Shown here: one piece after another, positions 9,928 to 18,600 of the stretch
Position numbering within the stretch: the stretch's first letter is position 1
Layout of the letters: each line of letters begins with the position of its first letter
Program-made: the position numbers and the translations under genes
The notes under the pieces: generated by a model
What the model was told of the DNA's origin: nothing
The model's database searches: none
What the model saw: only the letters and a program-made list of their open reading frames with translations
Assembly (NCBI GenBank): GCA_004369085.1
Contig: ML210384.1
Span: forward strand, 1-21,447
Source: Coprinopsis marcescibilis
Lineage: Eukaryota; Basidiomycota; Agaricomycetes; Agaricales; Psathyrellaceae
Length of the DNA: 21,447 nt
Direction: 5' to 3'

Positions 9928-11611
9928 CTACTCAAGGTTGGCGTAGATGATTTCCTCTGCCTTATCCGCGATTTCAAAGGTGACTTGGTCTATCGTCGGA
10001 ACAATCTGACTTGCAAAAGCCAGCGAGATGCCTGTTTTTGGATCCATGAAGTACCAAGACCCCGCCCATCCTGACCCTGTTACATATTGACGCGTTAGCT
10101 GCCGGAGCTCTATATGAGGAGATTCGAACGTACAGAACGCCGATCCGGTCTTTCTTCTCCCTTCCCAATCGTTGGTTGACACGGCGAGCCCAGTACTCCA
10201 GTTCAAGTTTCGGTAGTGGGCGCTATTCTGTACCAGGAAGAATGCCATGAAATTGATCGCCTGCGATCCAGCATCGTTAAGCTTGGGCTCGAAGAGGCTC
10301 TTGACCGTCTCCTTCTTGAGGATTGGAGTAGACACGTCGCGGCCGGCTGAGAGATTTGGAATTAGGAATTCGCTTCAACCAAGCAAAGGAATAGATGCCC
10401 CTACCTTCGATTTGCATCAAGTGGCGGAGGATGGTCACATAGTCTGGGAGAGTGCTGTACGAGCCAATTCCGCCAAAGTTGGCATATACTACCCAAGTTG
10501 ATGTTAGCGTGTTGTCGTAGTAGTCTCTGAAAGACACGTACCTGGATCTGGATGTCGTTGAATCACTGCAGCACGGTTCTCCCAGTTGGCAATGCTTCCG
10601 TCTGCGTTGCGGAAAGTGAGGTCGACGAGCTTCTCTTTCAGTTCTGCGGTAAGATGGTAGGTTGCCTTGACGCCCAGTGGATCGAAGATGTTCTTCCTCC
10701 TACGAACACGGAATAATTGTTGACAAAACTGGAAAGAGAGGATCGTACGAAATTACGTACGAGTATGCTTCAAGCGTCTGGCCTGTAACTTTCTCCACGA
10801 CAAATCCTAGAACGTCCGAGCTGAACCCATATGCAACTTGCGGGTAAAATAAGAATTGGTTATGCGGTGTGTTGTTGCGAGCTTACATGAGGCTCCTGGC
10901 TCAAAGACGAGCGGGATCTCTGGGTATTCACCCTATCGATATACTGTAGTTAGGTTCCGTCCGAGGTCGCTGTGTAATAGGTGTTTGCTCGCCTTTAGAA
11001 GAGCAAAGAACTGCTCGTGTGGGTTGACGGCATCGTATACGTGCCTATACGCCTCGGGTAGGATGTGAAGAGCACCTACTCCGAATCCGTAGTTTATACC
11101 GCTGGTGTGGGTCAGTAGATGGAGGATTGTGATCGTTTCCTTGGCCGGTTCGTATGTCTTGTCTTCTTTGACGATGATTGGGGTTGCAAACTCGGGGAAT
11201 ATCTTGGACACCGGTGTGTCGAACGTGAGCTCTCCTCGTTCGATGAGTTGGAGTGCTGCGATCTATGTCGATGGCAGATTGTTGGTCATTATGCATATGC
11301 ATCGGAGAGAGCTGGGCATGTACGTACCGCTGCAAGCAATTTTGTCATGCTGCAGATCCAGAACACGCTTTCATCGGTGACTTGAGCGCTGGTTGGATCG
11401 CCATAGGTCTTGTTTCCGGCGCCTTTGGCGTAAAGCTGCTCGTCGAGATTGGAAACAGCGAGGGCAAATCCAGGAAGTTTGCCCGCGCTCAAAGTTTCGG
11501 CCTAATGGACAAATGCCGATGAGCCTTCCGGTACTACGTAACTCGGATGAACGACGAACGCACAATAAGCTTGTCGAGGGCTTCAAGTCCTGCAGCAGAT
11601 ATCTTGGGCAT
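9928..11611 (-). CDS. Beta-lactamase/transpeptidase-like serine hydrolase (405 aa)
   Basis: Nine exons (minus): 11611-11564, 11501-11328, 11262-10993, 10932-10887, 10836-10761, 10699-10542, 10488-10405, 10346-10134, 10076-9928. Introns are 50-65 nt, several with CTAAC branch sites, and all phases agree (1218 nt). The start MPKISAAGLEALDKLI is followed by AETLSAGKLPGFALAVSN, the usual opening of this family. Catalytic features: Ser67-Met-Thr-Lys70 (S-x-x-K), LLTHTSG at 123-129, Tyr182 in FAYGFSSD (the Tyr motif), and Lys351-Thr-Gly plus WSGWAGSWYFMDPKTGI near the C-terminus. Length and motifs fit class-C beta-lactamase/EstB/LovD-type hydrolases, which cleave esters or amides through an acyl-serine intermediate. 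No signal peptide, so probably cytosolic. Fungal members include esterases and acyltransferases of secondary metabolism, but no biosynthetic genes are nearby, so the substrate is unknown. Intron 3 (10992-10933) is GC-AG, not GT-AG. Confidence 0.93.
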
Positions 11612-11670
11612 AGAAACAGTTCAACTTGGGTCAGGTGGGGGATGATGCATTCTTTGAACGGACTGGGGAG

Positions 11671-11680
11671 CCTTTTATTT
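11671..11680 (-). promoter_or_regulatory. TATA-like box of the hydrolase gene
   Basis: The minus strand reads AAATAAAAGG about 60-70 nt upstream of the ATG at 11611, a suitable distance for a TATA element with a short leader. Confidence 0.4.
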
Positions 11681-12189
11681 GTGAAGCCTCAGGAACACTG
11701 GCTGGGAAGACGAAATTCGGCTCCTTGAGATTGAATCACAATGCCATCGTCTATTGTCACAAGATGACTCGAATGTTGGTCTTGGACTCTTGGTTGTTCT
11801 GATCTACCCACTTGCCGAGGCTGGCAAGGTCAGAAGAATGATGGTGGCAACTGGTGGCGATTGGATAGCAAAGGTACTGAGTGTCGGCTGTGGTCTCGGA
11901 GGAGCCCTGGCATGAGAACGTGATCTATTGAAGGATACGTTATGCACAAGACCAGGAGAAGTAGCTTGACATGGAAGTTTCATTCGTATTACGGGTCGGT
12001 AGAGGGCCAAGTACTGGAAGCATCAAACGAGTAATTCTGGAAATCCGGGAGAAAGAATAACTTGAAAGAAAGCTAGCGGGATAACGGGATGAAAGAATCG
12101 TATCAAATTTGTATGGAATGGGTGGGAGATAAGGGTCCGTTGGAAGAGGTGATAGGTCTGTAAATCGATTGAAGGAGTAGGTAGAGGGG
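11681..12189. other. Intergenic upstream of the hydrolase gene
   Basis: No gene seen. The plus strand is purine-rich from about 12000. Short matches to the minisatellite unit (GTCCGTTGGAAG near 12136) suggest that the repeat array once reached further left. Confidence 0.45.
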
Positions 12190-12560
12190 GAAGATGGTTG
12201 CAAACTGGCTGTAGGAAAGTCGATCGGTAGGTGGGGGAGCGTAAGTGAACACGTCGGCTAGTGCCGCGTGGGAAGAGGGAAAAGAGTTCGTTCTTGCAAA
12301 CCGGTTGCAGAAGGGAAGTATGTCCATTGAGAAGTAAGGAACACGACGCCCAGTATCGCGTGGGTGGAGGGAAAAGTTCGTTGTTGCAAACCGGTTGCAG
12401 CAGGGAAGTAAGTCCATTGGTAGGGGGGAGGGGAGAGCGTAAGGGAACACGACGGCCAGTGTCGCGTGGGTAGAGAAGAGAGTTCGTTGTTACAAGCCGG
12501 TTGAAACAGGGAAGTAGGTCCATTGGAAGGCATGAGATCGTAAGGGAACATGACAATTCT
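12190..12560. repeat. Minisatellite, about four units of 90-106 bp
   Basis: Units begin near 12190, at 12285 and 12375, and at 12481 (partial). Each contains GTTGCAAACCGGTTGCAG-like sequence, then GGAAGTAxGTCCATTG, then GGGAACACGACGxCCAGT and GCGTGGGxAGAG. Units differ by substitutions and small indels. Long minus-strand frames here (up to 186 codons) only translate the repeat in several frames. Confidence 0.8.
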
Positions 12561-12823
12561 GGCGACTCCTTTAGAGACGCCAAGCCCGATTCTAGGGAAA
12601 CTATTCTGGGTTTTAAGAATGCCCAACATGAAACACGATTGTTGTCAGTCAGAGGTTTGTCTCTTTCGATGGGCTTCAGGTCCCTTGCTTCCGAGCGTCA
12701 TGATAGATGGTTTGAGAGGGAGGCGGTGAGGATGGGTGTGTGACACTTGCTGGGGGCAAGCATCCAGGGGGCACGGTGGAGTTCTATCATTCTGCTCGGA
12801 AGGAAAGGGGCCCCCCATCGGTT
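12561..12823. other. Intergenic right of the minisatellite
   Basis: No gene, motif or repeat that I can support. It is the 3' flank of leader gene C on the minus strand. Confidence 0.4.
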
Positions 12824-12912
12824 ACCTTCAATGTCGGGCAATAAATAATAATAAGTTAATGGCAGTGTCGTTTTCTTGGGGGTTTTGTTGGTTGGTGCCC
12901 GACATTGAAGGT
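12824..12912. repeat. 89-bp element with perfect 17-bp inverted repeats
   Basis: ACCTTCAATGTCGGGCA (12824-12840) and its exact reverse complement (12896-12912) enclose 55 bp, partly ATAAATAATAATAAGTTA. No target-site duplication is visible. It overlaps the proposed last exon of leader gene C and could be a small MITE or a 3'-end hairpin. The AT-rich interior resembles 8896-8913, just past copy B. Confidence 0.8.
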
Positions 12913-13378
12913 GGAGAGACAAGCCGCTGAATCACGAACGAACGTGACCTAGGGCACTACAAAAAAACCGGCAGTCAAGGCAGCGGATGCCATCGAAATG
13001 GCACCCTAGAATCGCGTTGAGTGATTAACACCAAATCCTCAATGGTTGAAGGAAATACAGCCTACGAATTTAGAGCCGTCTGCGAATCGTACGAGGGTGA
13101 ACTCGTAGTTGTAGACGACAGTCTGTGCTTGTACAAAGTGACTCTTGTCGACACGAAACCCGTTGGCGTTCCTGAATATCTCTGGTTGGTGGTCCGTCGG
13201 GTTACGAGGTTCTGGAGGGCTGTCTGCGCTGCGAGCGCCTGGGATGTGTCGAGCGCTTCGCGTGGGTCTCGATGGACCTTGTTGAACAGCAACCGATTAG
13301 AAGAGGAGGGGAGGCTGTTTGATGATACCACTCACCCAGGTAGCGCTTTCGTTTCCGTGCCCGCTTGAGATCGGGCAT
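12828..13378 (-). CDS. Short leader-only protein of the NLR-associated type (copy C)
   Basis: Exon 1 is 13378-13336 (MPDLKRARKRKRYL plus one base, very basic). Intron 1 is 58 nt (GTGAGT...CTAATC...CAACAAG). Exon 2 starts at 13277 and is rich in Pro/Ser/Arg before the leader EIFRNANGFRVDKSHFVQAQ. Two endings are possible. Without a second splice, exon 2 runs to a TGA at 13039, giving 93 residues. With a phase-0 splice as in copies A and B (donor GTACGA after 13093, acceptor TTTTTTTGTAG at 12957), exon 3 is 12956-12828 and the protein has 118 residues. The acceptor sequence and flank match copy B (GTGACC..GGG.ACTACAAAAAAACCG on the plus strand), which favours the second model. No NTPase domain follows. 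A good TATA box lies upstream, so this copy is probably transcribed. Function unknown. Confidence 0.5.
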
Positions 13379-13425
13379 TGTTGGGAGAACGGGGAGAACT
13401 GAGAGGGAACGGGGGATTTGGACCA

Positions 13426-13436
13426 GAAATATATAG
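13426..13436 (-). promoter_or_regulatory. TATA box of leader gene C
   Basis: The minus strand reads CTATATATTTC about 50 nt upstream of the ATG at 13378. Next to it (13436-13451) is GCATTTGGACAAATGC, a short palindrome with 7-bp arms. Confidence 0.55.
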
Positions 13437-13918
13437 CATTTGGACAAATGCTGTGTAGAGGGTCACGAGTCAGACAGAACACGTGTGGATATGCTGTGAA
13501 CTGTCGTCGTCGAGCTCAGTGGGTTTTGTACATAGGGTATGTGCTGTCGGGGGCGATTATTGAGCGCAATCGTGTTGAGCAAGCAGGACAGCGAGGAGGA
13601 AGCATCACTATAGTGAAGTGCCCCAGCGGGGAGGAGGCGAGCGCTACAGCGAACCCGGCAGATAGTTGCTGTGATTATCCATACATAGAGTTGCGGGAAC
13701 GGCGGGCAACGGTCTTGTACGACGTCGACGACGTGCTCGAGGTCGTTGAGGACGTTGTGGAACGATGGGAAGGGCCGGTTGAGTGACGCGACGCGTTGTT
13801 GTCGTCTGTTGGCGGCGTATCATATCAAAGCCCTGTTTGTTTATCGCTCTTGTATCTCACCACCAAACTGCCAGCACTTTCTCGAGGCGACATCTGTCCT
13901 CCGTCCATTCATTCCATT
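13437..13918. other. Divergent intergenic region between copy C and gene D
   Basis: Shared upstream DNA of two divergent genes. It holds TTGCTGTGATTAT (13666-13678), also found in the inverted repeat at 8723-8869, and a GTC/GAC-rich run (GACGTCGACGACGTGCTCG, 13720-13738). A 122-codon open frame on the plus strand (13418-13786) has no signature and looks incidental. Confidence 0.45.
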
Positions 13919-14478
13919 ATGTCCTCTCCTTCGACCTCGGACAACCGCCCTGTTCAACGATCTGTATCATCATCGACTGGCTCTGAATTTGAGAGCTTGG
14001 ATTGGGATCGCTCCGTAATCATCGACCCAGAACAGGTCAACGCGGTTGCGTCTACGTCCACACCAAGGAACTCGGTTATCTTTCCGCAGGGAGAGACGAC
14101 TCCTGGGCGGCCTACACATCAGTCAGTGGGCCAGGAAGGGAGAGGACGGAGGACATTGAGTGACCTGCTCAAGCTGCATGCCGAAAAGGGCACAACTTGC
14201 GCGGTCTCGCAGGAAGAGGCCAACAGGCTGGAGGATGTCCTTGGCCAATGGGTGCGTATATTGCCTGTACACTACGAATACCGCTACAACATGAACTGCA
14301 GATAAACTCGTCCAGCAGTCCGTACGAGGGCGACGACGACTTTTTTGTACGGGGCAAGGACGACATGTATATCCCCTCGAAACGGATAGAATCCCTGGTC
14401 GAAGGACGCCAACGGGGCATGAGCGAAAGCATTTCGTCGTCAAGACCACCGAGCTCTGCTGGTTTCTCAAATTCATGA
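13919..14478 (+). CDS. Small conserved-looking protein of unknown function (169 aa)
   Basis: Exon 1 is 13919-14251, intron 14252-14301 (50 nt, GTGCGT...GCTACAAC...CTGCAG), exon 2 14302-14478. The ATG at 13919 (MSSPSTSDNRPV) is preferred over upstream in-frame ATGs because the earlier codons look non-coding. Layout: Ser/Thr/Pro-rich N-terminus; a central block at about residues 80-130 with RRTLSDLLKLHAEKG, SQEEANRLEDVLGQW and INSSSSPYEGDDDFF spanning the splice site; basic and Ser-rich C-terminus. Leu/Glu spacing in LSDLLKLHAEKG...EEANRLEDVLGQW suggests two helices. No catalytic motif, signal peptide or membrane segment. Perfect phase agreement and the strong block make it a real gene. I cannot assign a function. 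Confidence 0.78.
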
Positions 14479-14686
14479 TTTATTCTTATTCTCTGCTCCA
14501 TCTAATTACGACCTCTCACGACGTTATGACCCTTTTACGACCCAGCACGCCCACGCAAAAGTATGATGTACATTTATTCGCATTAGATTACCACTCGCAA
14601 TACATAGAGATACGCACAATCAAATATTGGCCGGTCCTCTTGAGGCTGATGTCGCCGCTTCTGGCATCACCTCTGCTCTCGATGCC

Positions 14687-15506
14687 GTCCAGGGCTAGAC
14701 CGGTGACCGGTCGTCGCGTGACTGTGCCAGGTCACGTTATGAAGACGCAGTCTGTCGATAAGACGACCGGTACAGCTGGGTTTGAATTGGCAGGAACGGC
14801 ATGGGATTTCTTTCGAATTTACCAATTAGGAAGGATAGCACGGCCCGTGCCTGTTCCGAGCCGCGGGCGCGTCGACGCCCTTCGTTCGCCTTTCTCCCCC
14901 CCTGCATGGGGTCCTTCAATTAAGCCTTGTTTTCCTGTTTACTTTTTTTTTTTTGCCATATGTTTATCGATGGATCTTGACAAAATGAGCCTTGAAGAGG
15001 CTCTTGACTCGGTCAGAAAGCTTCCACAGGATGACCTTCAGTACCTTTTCTACGCGAAAATCCCTGTTCATAAAGCGCCGTCTCAGTTCTGGGATCGTTT
15101 CAGGGCAAAGAAGAGACTCAGTGGCCTCAGATGCTGCTTACTGGCCTGCGTTGCCTCAAAATCAACAGTTGTACCTCTCGAATTCCAGCTGGAGGGTATG
15201 GTAGCAACGGTTACTGGGCAGCACTCTGTTGTAGACATTGGGACTGGCTATGGGAAGACTTGGTGTCTTATTTTGCCGGTGCACCACCAGCGCTGGTCAT
15301 CCCATGCCTCTGAAGTCTGAACGTAGGTGGGCCAAGGGGTCGAATGTGATTATCTCATCTTTGATGGCTTCCCAAATAGGAAGCCATGCACCTACAGCCA
15401 AATTAAATACCAGCTGTACCGGTCGTCTTATCGACAGACTCCGTCTTCATAACGTGACCTGGAACAGTCAGTCACGCGACGAGCGGTCACCGGTCTAGTC
15501 CAGGGC
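14687..15506. mobile_element. Pack-MULE-like TIR transposon with 9-bp target-site duplication
   Basis: The element proper is 14696-15497 (802 bp). It starts TAGACCGGTGACC and ends with the exact reverse complement. Terminal inverted repeats run about 14696-14792 and 15395-15497, close to 100 bp each, with few mismatches and one 4-bp indel. GTCCAGGGC flanks it on both sides (14687-14695 and 15498-15506), a 9-bp duplication. Long TIRs, a 9-bp duplication and a captured gene piece instead of a transposase are the marks of Pack-type Mutator-like elements. The interior holds a helicase gene fragment with a possible promoter (pyrimidine tract 14940-14955) and a hairpin at 15364-15387 (ATGGCTTCC/GGAAGCCAT). 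High TIR similarity points to recent insertion, between the 3' end of gene D and the promoter of the 15670 gene. Confidence 0.85.
14970..15363 (+). pseudogene. Captured 5' fragment of a RecQ-like DEAD/DEAH helicase gene
   Basis: The fragment starts at ATG 14970 (MDLDKMSLEEALDSVRKLPQ) and runs to WDRFR near 15105. It then continues in another frame (GKEETQWPQMLLTGLRCLKI), returns to the first frame at 15171 (VPLEFQLEGMVATVTGQHSV) and reaches a Walker A loop, GTGYGKT, at 15240-15260, with CLILP after it. Stops follow at once, although another frame still shows helicase-like text (GSNVIISSL). FQLEG...(V)DIGTGYGKT is the Q-motif/motif I region of fungal RecQ-like ATP-dependent DNA helicases. At least two frameshifts, and the loss of every motif after Walker A, make it non-functional. 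It lies wholly inside the TIR element and was probably copied from a gene elsewhere in the genome. Confidence 0.72.
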
Positions 15507-15522
15507 ATGTTCGAGACTCCCG

Positions 15523-15540
15523 ACGCGTTGAGTCACGCGT
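15523..15540 (+). promoter_or_regulatory. Paired MluI cell-cycle boxes around an AP-1/Gcn4 site
   Basis: ACGCGTTGAGTCACGCGT: two exact ACGCGT boxes (15523-15528 and 15535-15540) with TGAGTCA (15529-15535) between them, 130-147 bp upstream of the ATG at 15670. In other fungi MCB elements bind MBF (Mbp1/Swi6-type, Cdc10-type) and drive G1/S transcription; TGAGTCA is the Gcn4/AP-1 consensus. Binding here is inference. Confidence 0.5.
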
Positions 15541-15669
15541 AGCACGATCACATGATGTTCAAGTCCCGAAATTGATTCGTTTGTACAACAACTTGGCCTC
15601 GTGCCATTTCACCCATACAACGACCACCACCACAGACGACGACGACGACAGACCGAACAATCCCAAGGG

Positions 15670-18600
15670 ATGTCTGAGAATCTGACACCGGTCCAGTACG
15701 CCAGGCTGGATTTGGCTGCTGTGAACAACAACAAGAGGTCCTCTGCGACAAAGGGTGCCAGGTCTAGGAAGGGCATTGGCGAAGTGAGGCCTATGGCGAC
15801 CGAGAGAATGTATAATGTGAATCAGCGGAACAATAGCGCTACCGACAATGACCACGCCAGCGATCGGGAGCGAGAGTTCGATACTTCCAGGATGCAACTC
15901 ATCAGCCCACCCCCGGAAGAGATGCTTAGACGACTGCATGACCATCAGGTGTGTGGGGTTGATAAAAAAACTGCTTCCGTTGCGGATATTAATTTTCTCC
16001 CTAGCCTTCTGAAATGGATGGAACCCTCAACAGACCAGGTTCGAGCGCGAGCAAGAGGAAGAGGAGGGAGGTCAAGACTCCCAAGGCCCAGAAGACCAGT
16101 GTGGCTGCCGCTTCCGGCTCGTCGACGGTGCTCGCGAACGAGGTTCCTACTCCGAACCCAAAGCCTAGAAAGCAGGTTAGGAGGCAGAAGAGCGCGGATG
16201 CAGACGCGACACCAACGGACGACGACGTGGAAATGGAGTCTCCCACCAAGCCCAGGTCGACAAGGAGAGATGAAGAAGCCCCGCCGGCCACACCCACCAG
16301 GAAATCAGCAAACGCAGCAAAGATGACGAGGCTTCTACTAAAGAGTCCCCATGAGAGGAATCCCGACGCGGATTATATCCCGCCAGTCACTCTTTTGGCG
16401 CGTCTGAATGGAGCGGACGAAGGGGAGGAGCAAGAGGGCATTGCGGACCTGAATGTCGTTGGGTCTGCTGTGAAGAAGAAGCTGCTCTCGGCGAGGGGAA
16501 GTAGGAGAAGCGTGACGCCCATTCCGCACTATGAACCACCCACGGACGTGTTCACGCCTCCGAGAGAAGTGTTCATGTCGCCACCGCAGCCGCCTTCCAG
16601 ACGGACGAGGAGCAGCAGGAAAAAGGCAGCCGTTGCGCTGACGCCTGTGGTCGTGAAGATGGAGAAGCCGACAATCGACCTCAGTGCGCCAATGCCTCCG
16701 CCTAGTCCGACAGACGACCCCTTGCTGCTGAGCAGCGATATCGAGATTACAGACTATATCCCTCCAAGGGCGACTTTGTTCGAGACACCAGTCAGGCAGA
16801 AGCAGAAGGACGTCAGCACCACCGCGAAGAAGCGGGGCAAGACCAAGACTCCCGGCACGGCAAAGAGGACAGTCGAACTCGAGTCTACGTCTACGAGACA
16901 GGCCGCCCAAGTTGTGGTCATGGAGGAGATGGGTACCGCCGAGGAACTGCCGCCTTCATCGCCTCTGCCCGACCACTCGGACGAGGAGAATGTTCCCAAA
17001 AGCAATGATGATGACGACGACGATGGCGAGAACTTTGATTGGACCAAGGATGCGGTTGCGCCAATGGAGTATACGTCTATGGAGGATGATAGCATGATGC
17101 AGGTTGACTCGGAGGATGCCCGTGTTGAGCCTGTTAGGATCTTGGATTTTGACCAGGCCGTCAAGGACGCAAAGACGGGTGGGGGACCCGATGGGTGGAG
17201 TGATAGTGAAGATGAGGCTGACGCTGGGAAAGGCAGGAAAGATGCCCAGGTGGAGGGCGAGGGCGAGTATACGGGAAAGTGGAGAATGATGAAGGTTCGG
17301 ACCAAGGCTGATCCCCCGAGTAGTGCGACGAAGAGCAGGATGGATATCTGGGGAAGGCCGATTAGCCCATTCCCAAAGGTTTCCAAGCTGACTTGGGATG
17401 TTGGGGGTATTACAGAGGAGGAGGAGACGCAAGTCCCGGTAGAGGTCCAGAAAGAAAAGGAGGTGCTGTTTTCGCAGTTGGTGGATCAGGAAAGTGATGA
17501 AGAGGAGGAGAGAGAGGTGTTGAGGATGTCGATAGAGCCCGAGGAAATCCAACACCAAGAGCCCCATGGACTCGCTCAAGAAAAAGGGGTTGATGCAGAC
17601 GATGACGACGCGCAAGTCGCAAACCTGTCGCACATGTCTGAAGAGGATGAAGAGGAAGAGGTTGAGCGGCTGTCTATGGAGCTTGAACCTGACGAAGAGC
17701 AGGAGGAGGAACAAGAACATTCCGACGCCGAACATACAGAGGTTTACTTTGACACCGTCGTTCCTATTCCGACCACACCTGAGGATACTCGATCAGCACA
17801 AACCAAGAGCATCGAAGACGACGACGACGACGACGACCTTAGTGACTTTGAAGATTTAGGCATCGTCAAGATTGTCAGTGCAGACCCGAGAGCTGCGGCA
17901 AGAGCTGCTGCGATTTTGAAACAGGTAAGGGTTTACTTCTACTCATTTCTGAAGTCCGTTCTGACCGATTTCGCTAGTATGATTATGACTGTTTCACCAG
18001 GATTACCGTAAAACAGCGAAAGGCCGAGTTGAAGAGGCGGCACTCTAGCGTAAGCGAACTGGCCCAAGAGTCCAGGAGGCGGAGCCTTCTCAGTTCGGGT
18101 ATCGACAAGCACAGGGAGAGAAGAAGATCTATGGGTGTCATTGGGGATAGAGTCATCATCCCTGGAAGTCCCTCGACTACCCTTCCAGAACTTTTGGAGC
18201 GAGCAGAGAAGGAGGTTGCTGTCGAGAATGCCAGTCCGGAGAAGAGGAATCGGACCCCGGAGAGACTCAAAGATCCGTTCTCCACACCTAGAACTATGCC
18301 TCAACCGTTTATACTCCCTGCTGTCCGGGTCACGGAGGGTCCAAGGGCGTGGACCAAAGAGGAGTGGAAGATATTGGATAGCTGCTTCACGGACGAGAGG
18401 ATGGATATTGCGGACGATGCCAAGGACGCCCGACAGGAGCTGGCGTCTGTGGATGACGTCTCGGTTGAACGCATTGCGGATAGGTTCGTAGACATAATGG
18501 GCGGAGATGAAGTTGTGAAGAGTTATGGGGCTGCTTGGGGAAGGTGAGTGTCTGGTTTCGAGGTTGTGACTTTGTTTTGACCGTCTTCGCTAGGGAACCT

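Noticed and set aside
12023..12629. Long minus-strand frames over the minisatellite
   Set aside because: The same peptide pattern repeats in several frames, as expected from a tandem DNA repeat. There is no start context or promoter.
13418..13786. 122-codon plus-strand frame between the divergent genes
   Set aside because: It overlaps the promoter of leader gene C, has no signature, and much of its end is a GAC/GTC repeat.
14475..15320. 281-codon plus-strand frame
   Set aside because: It starts at the end of gene D, crosses the left TIR and joins unrelated parts. Only the section after 14970 is protein-like, and that belongs to the captured helicase fragment.
14687..15506. hAT element (8-bp duplication)
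   Set aside because: An 8-bp reading leaves the two element ends unequal by one base. With 9 bp the TIRs match exactly from the first base, and TIRs of about 100 bp fit MULEs better.
16956..17735. 259-codon minus-strand frame in the large gene
   Set aside because: It is antisense to the acidic Glu/Asp-rich coding region, which yields Leu/Phe-rich open frames by chance.
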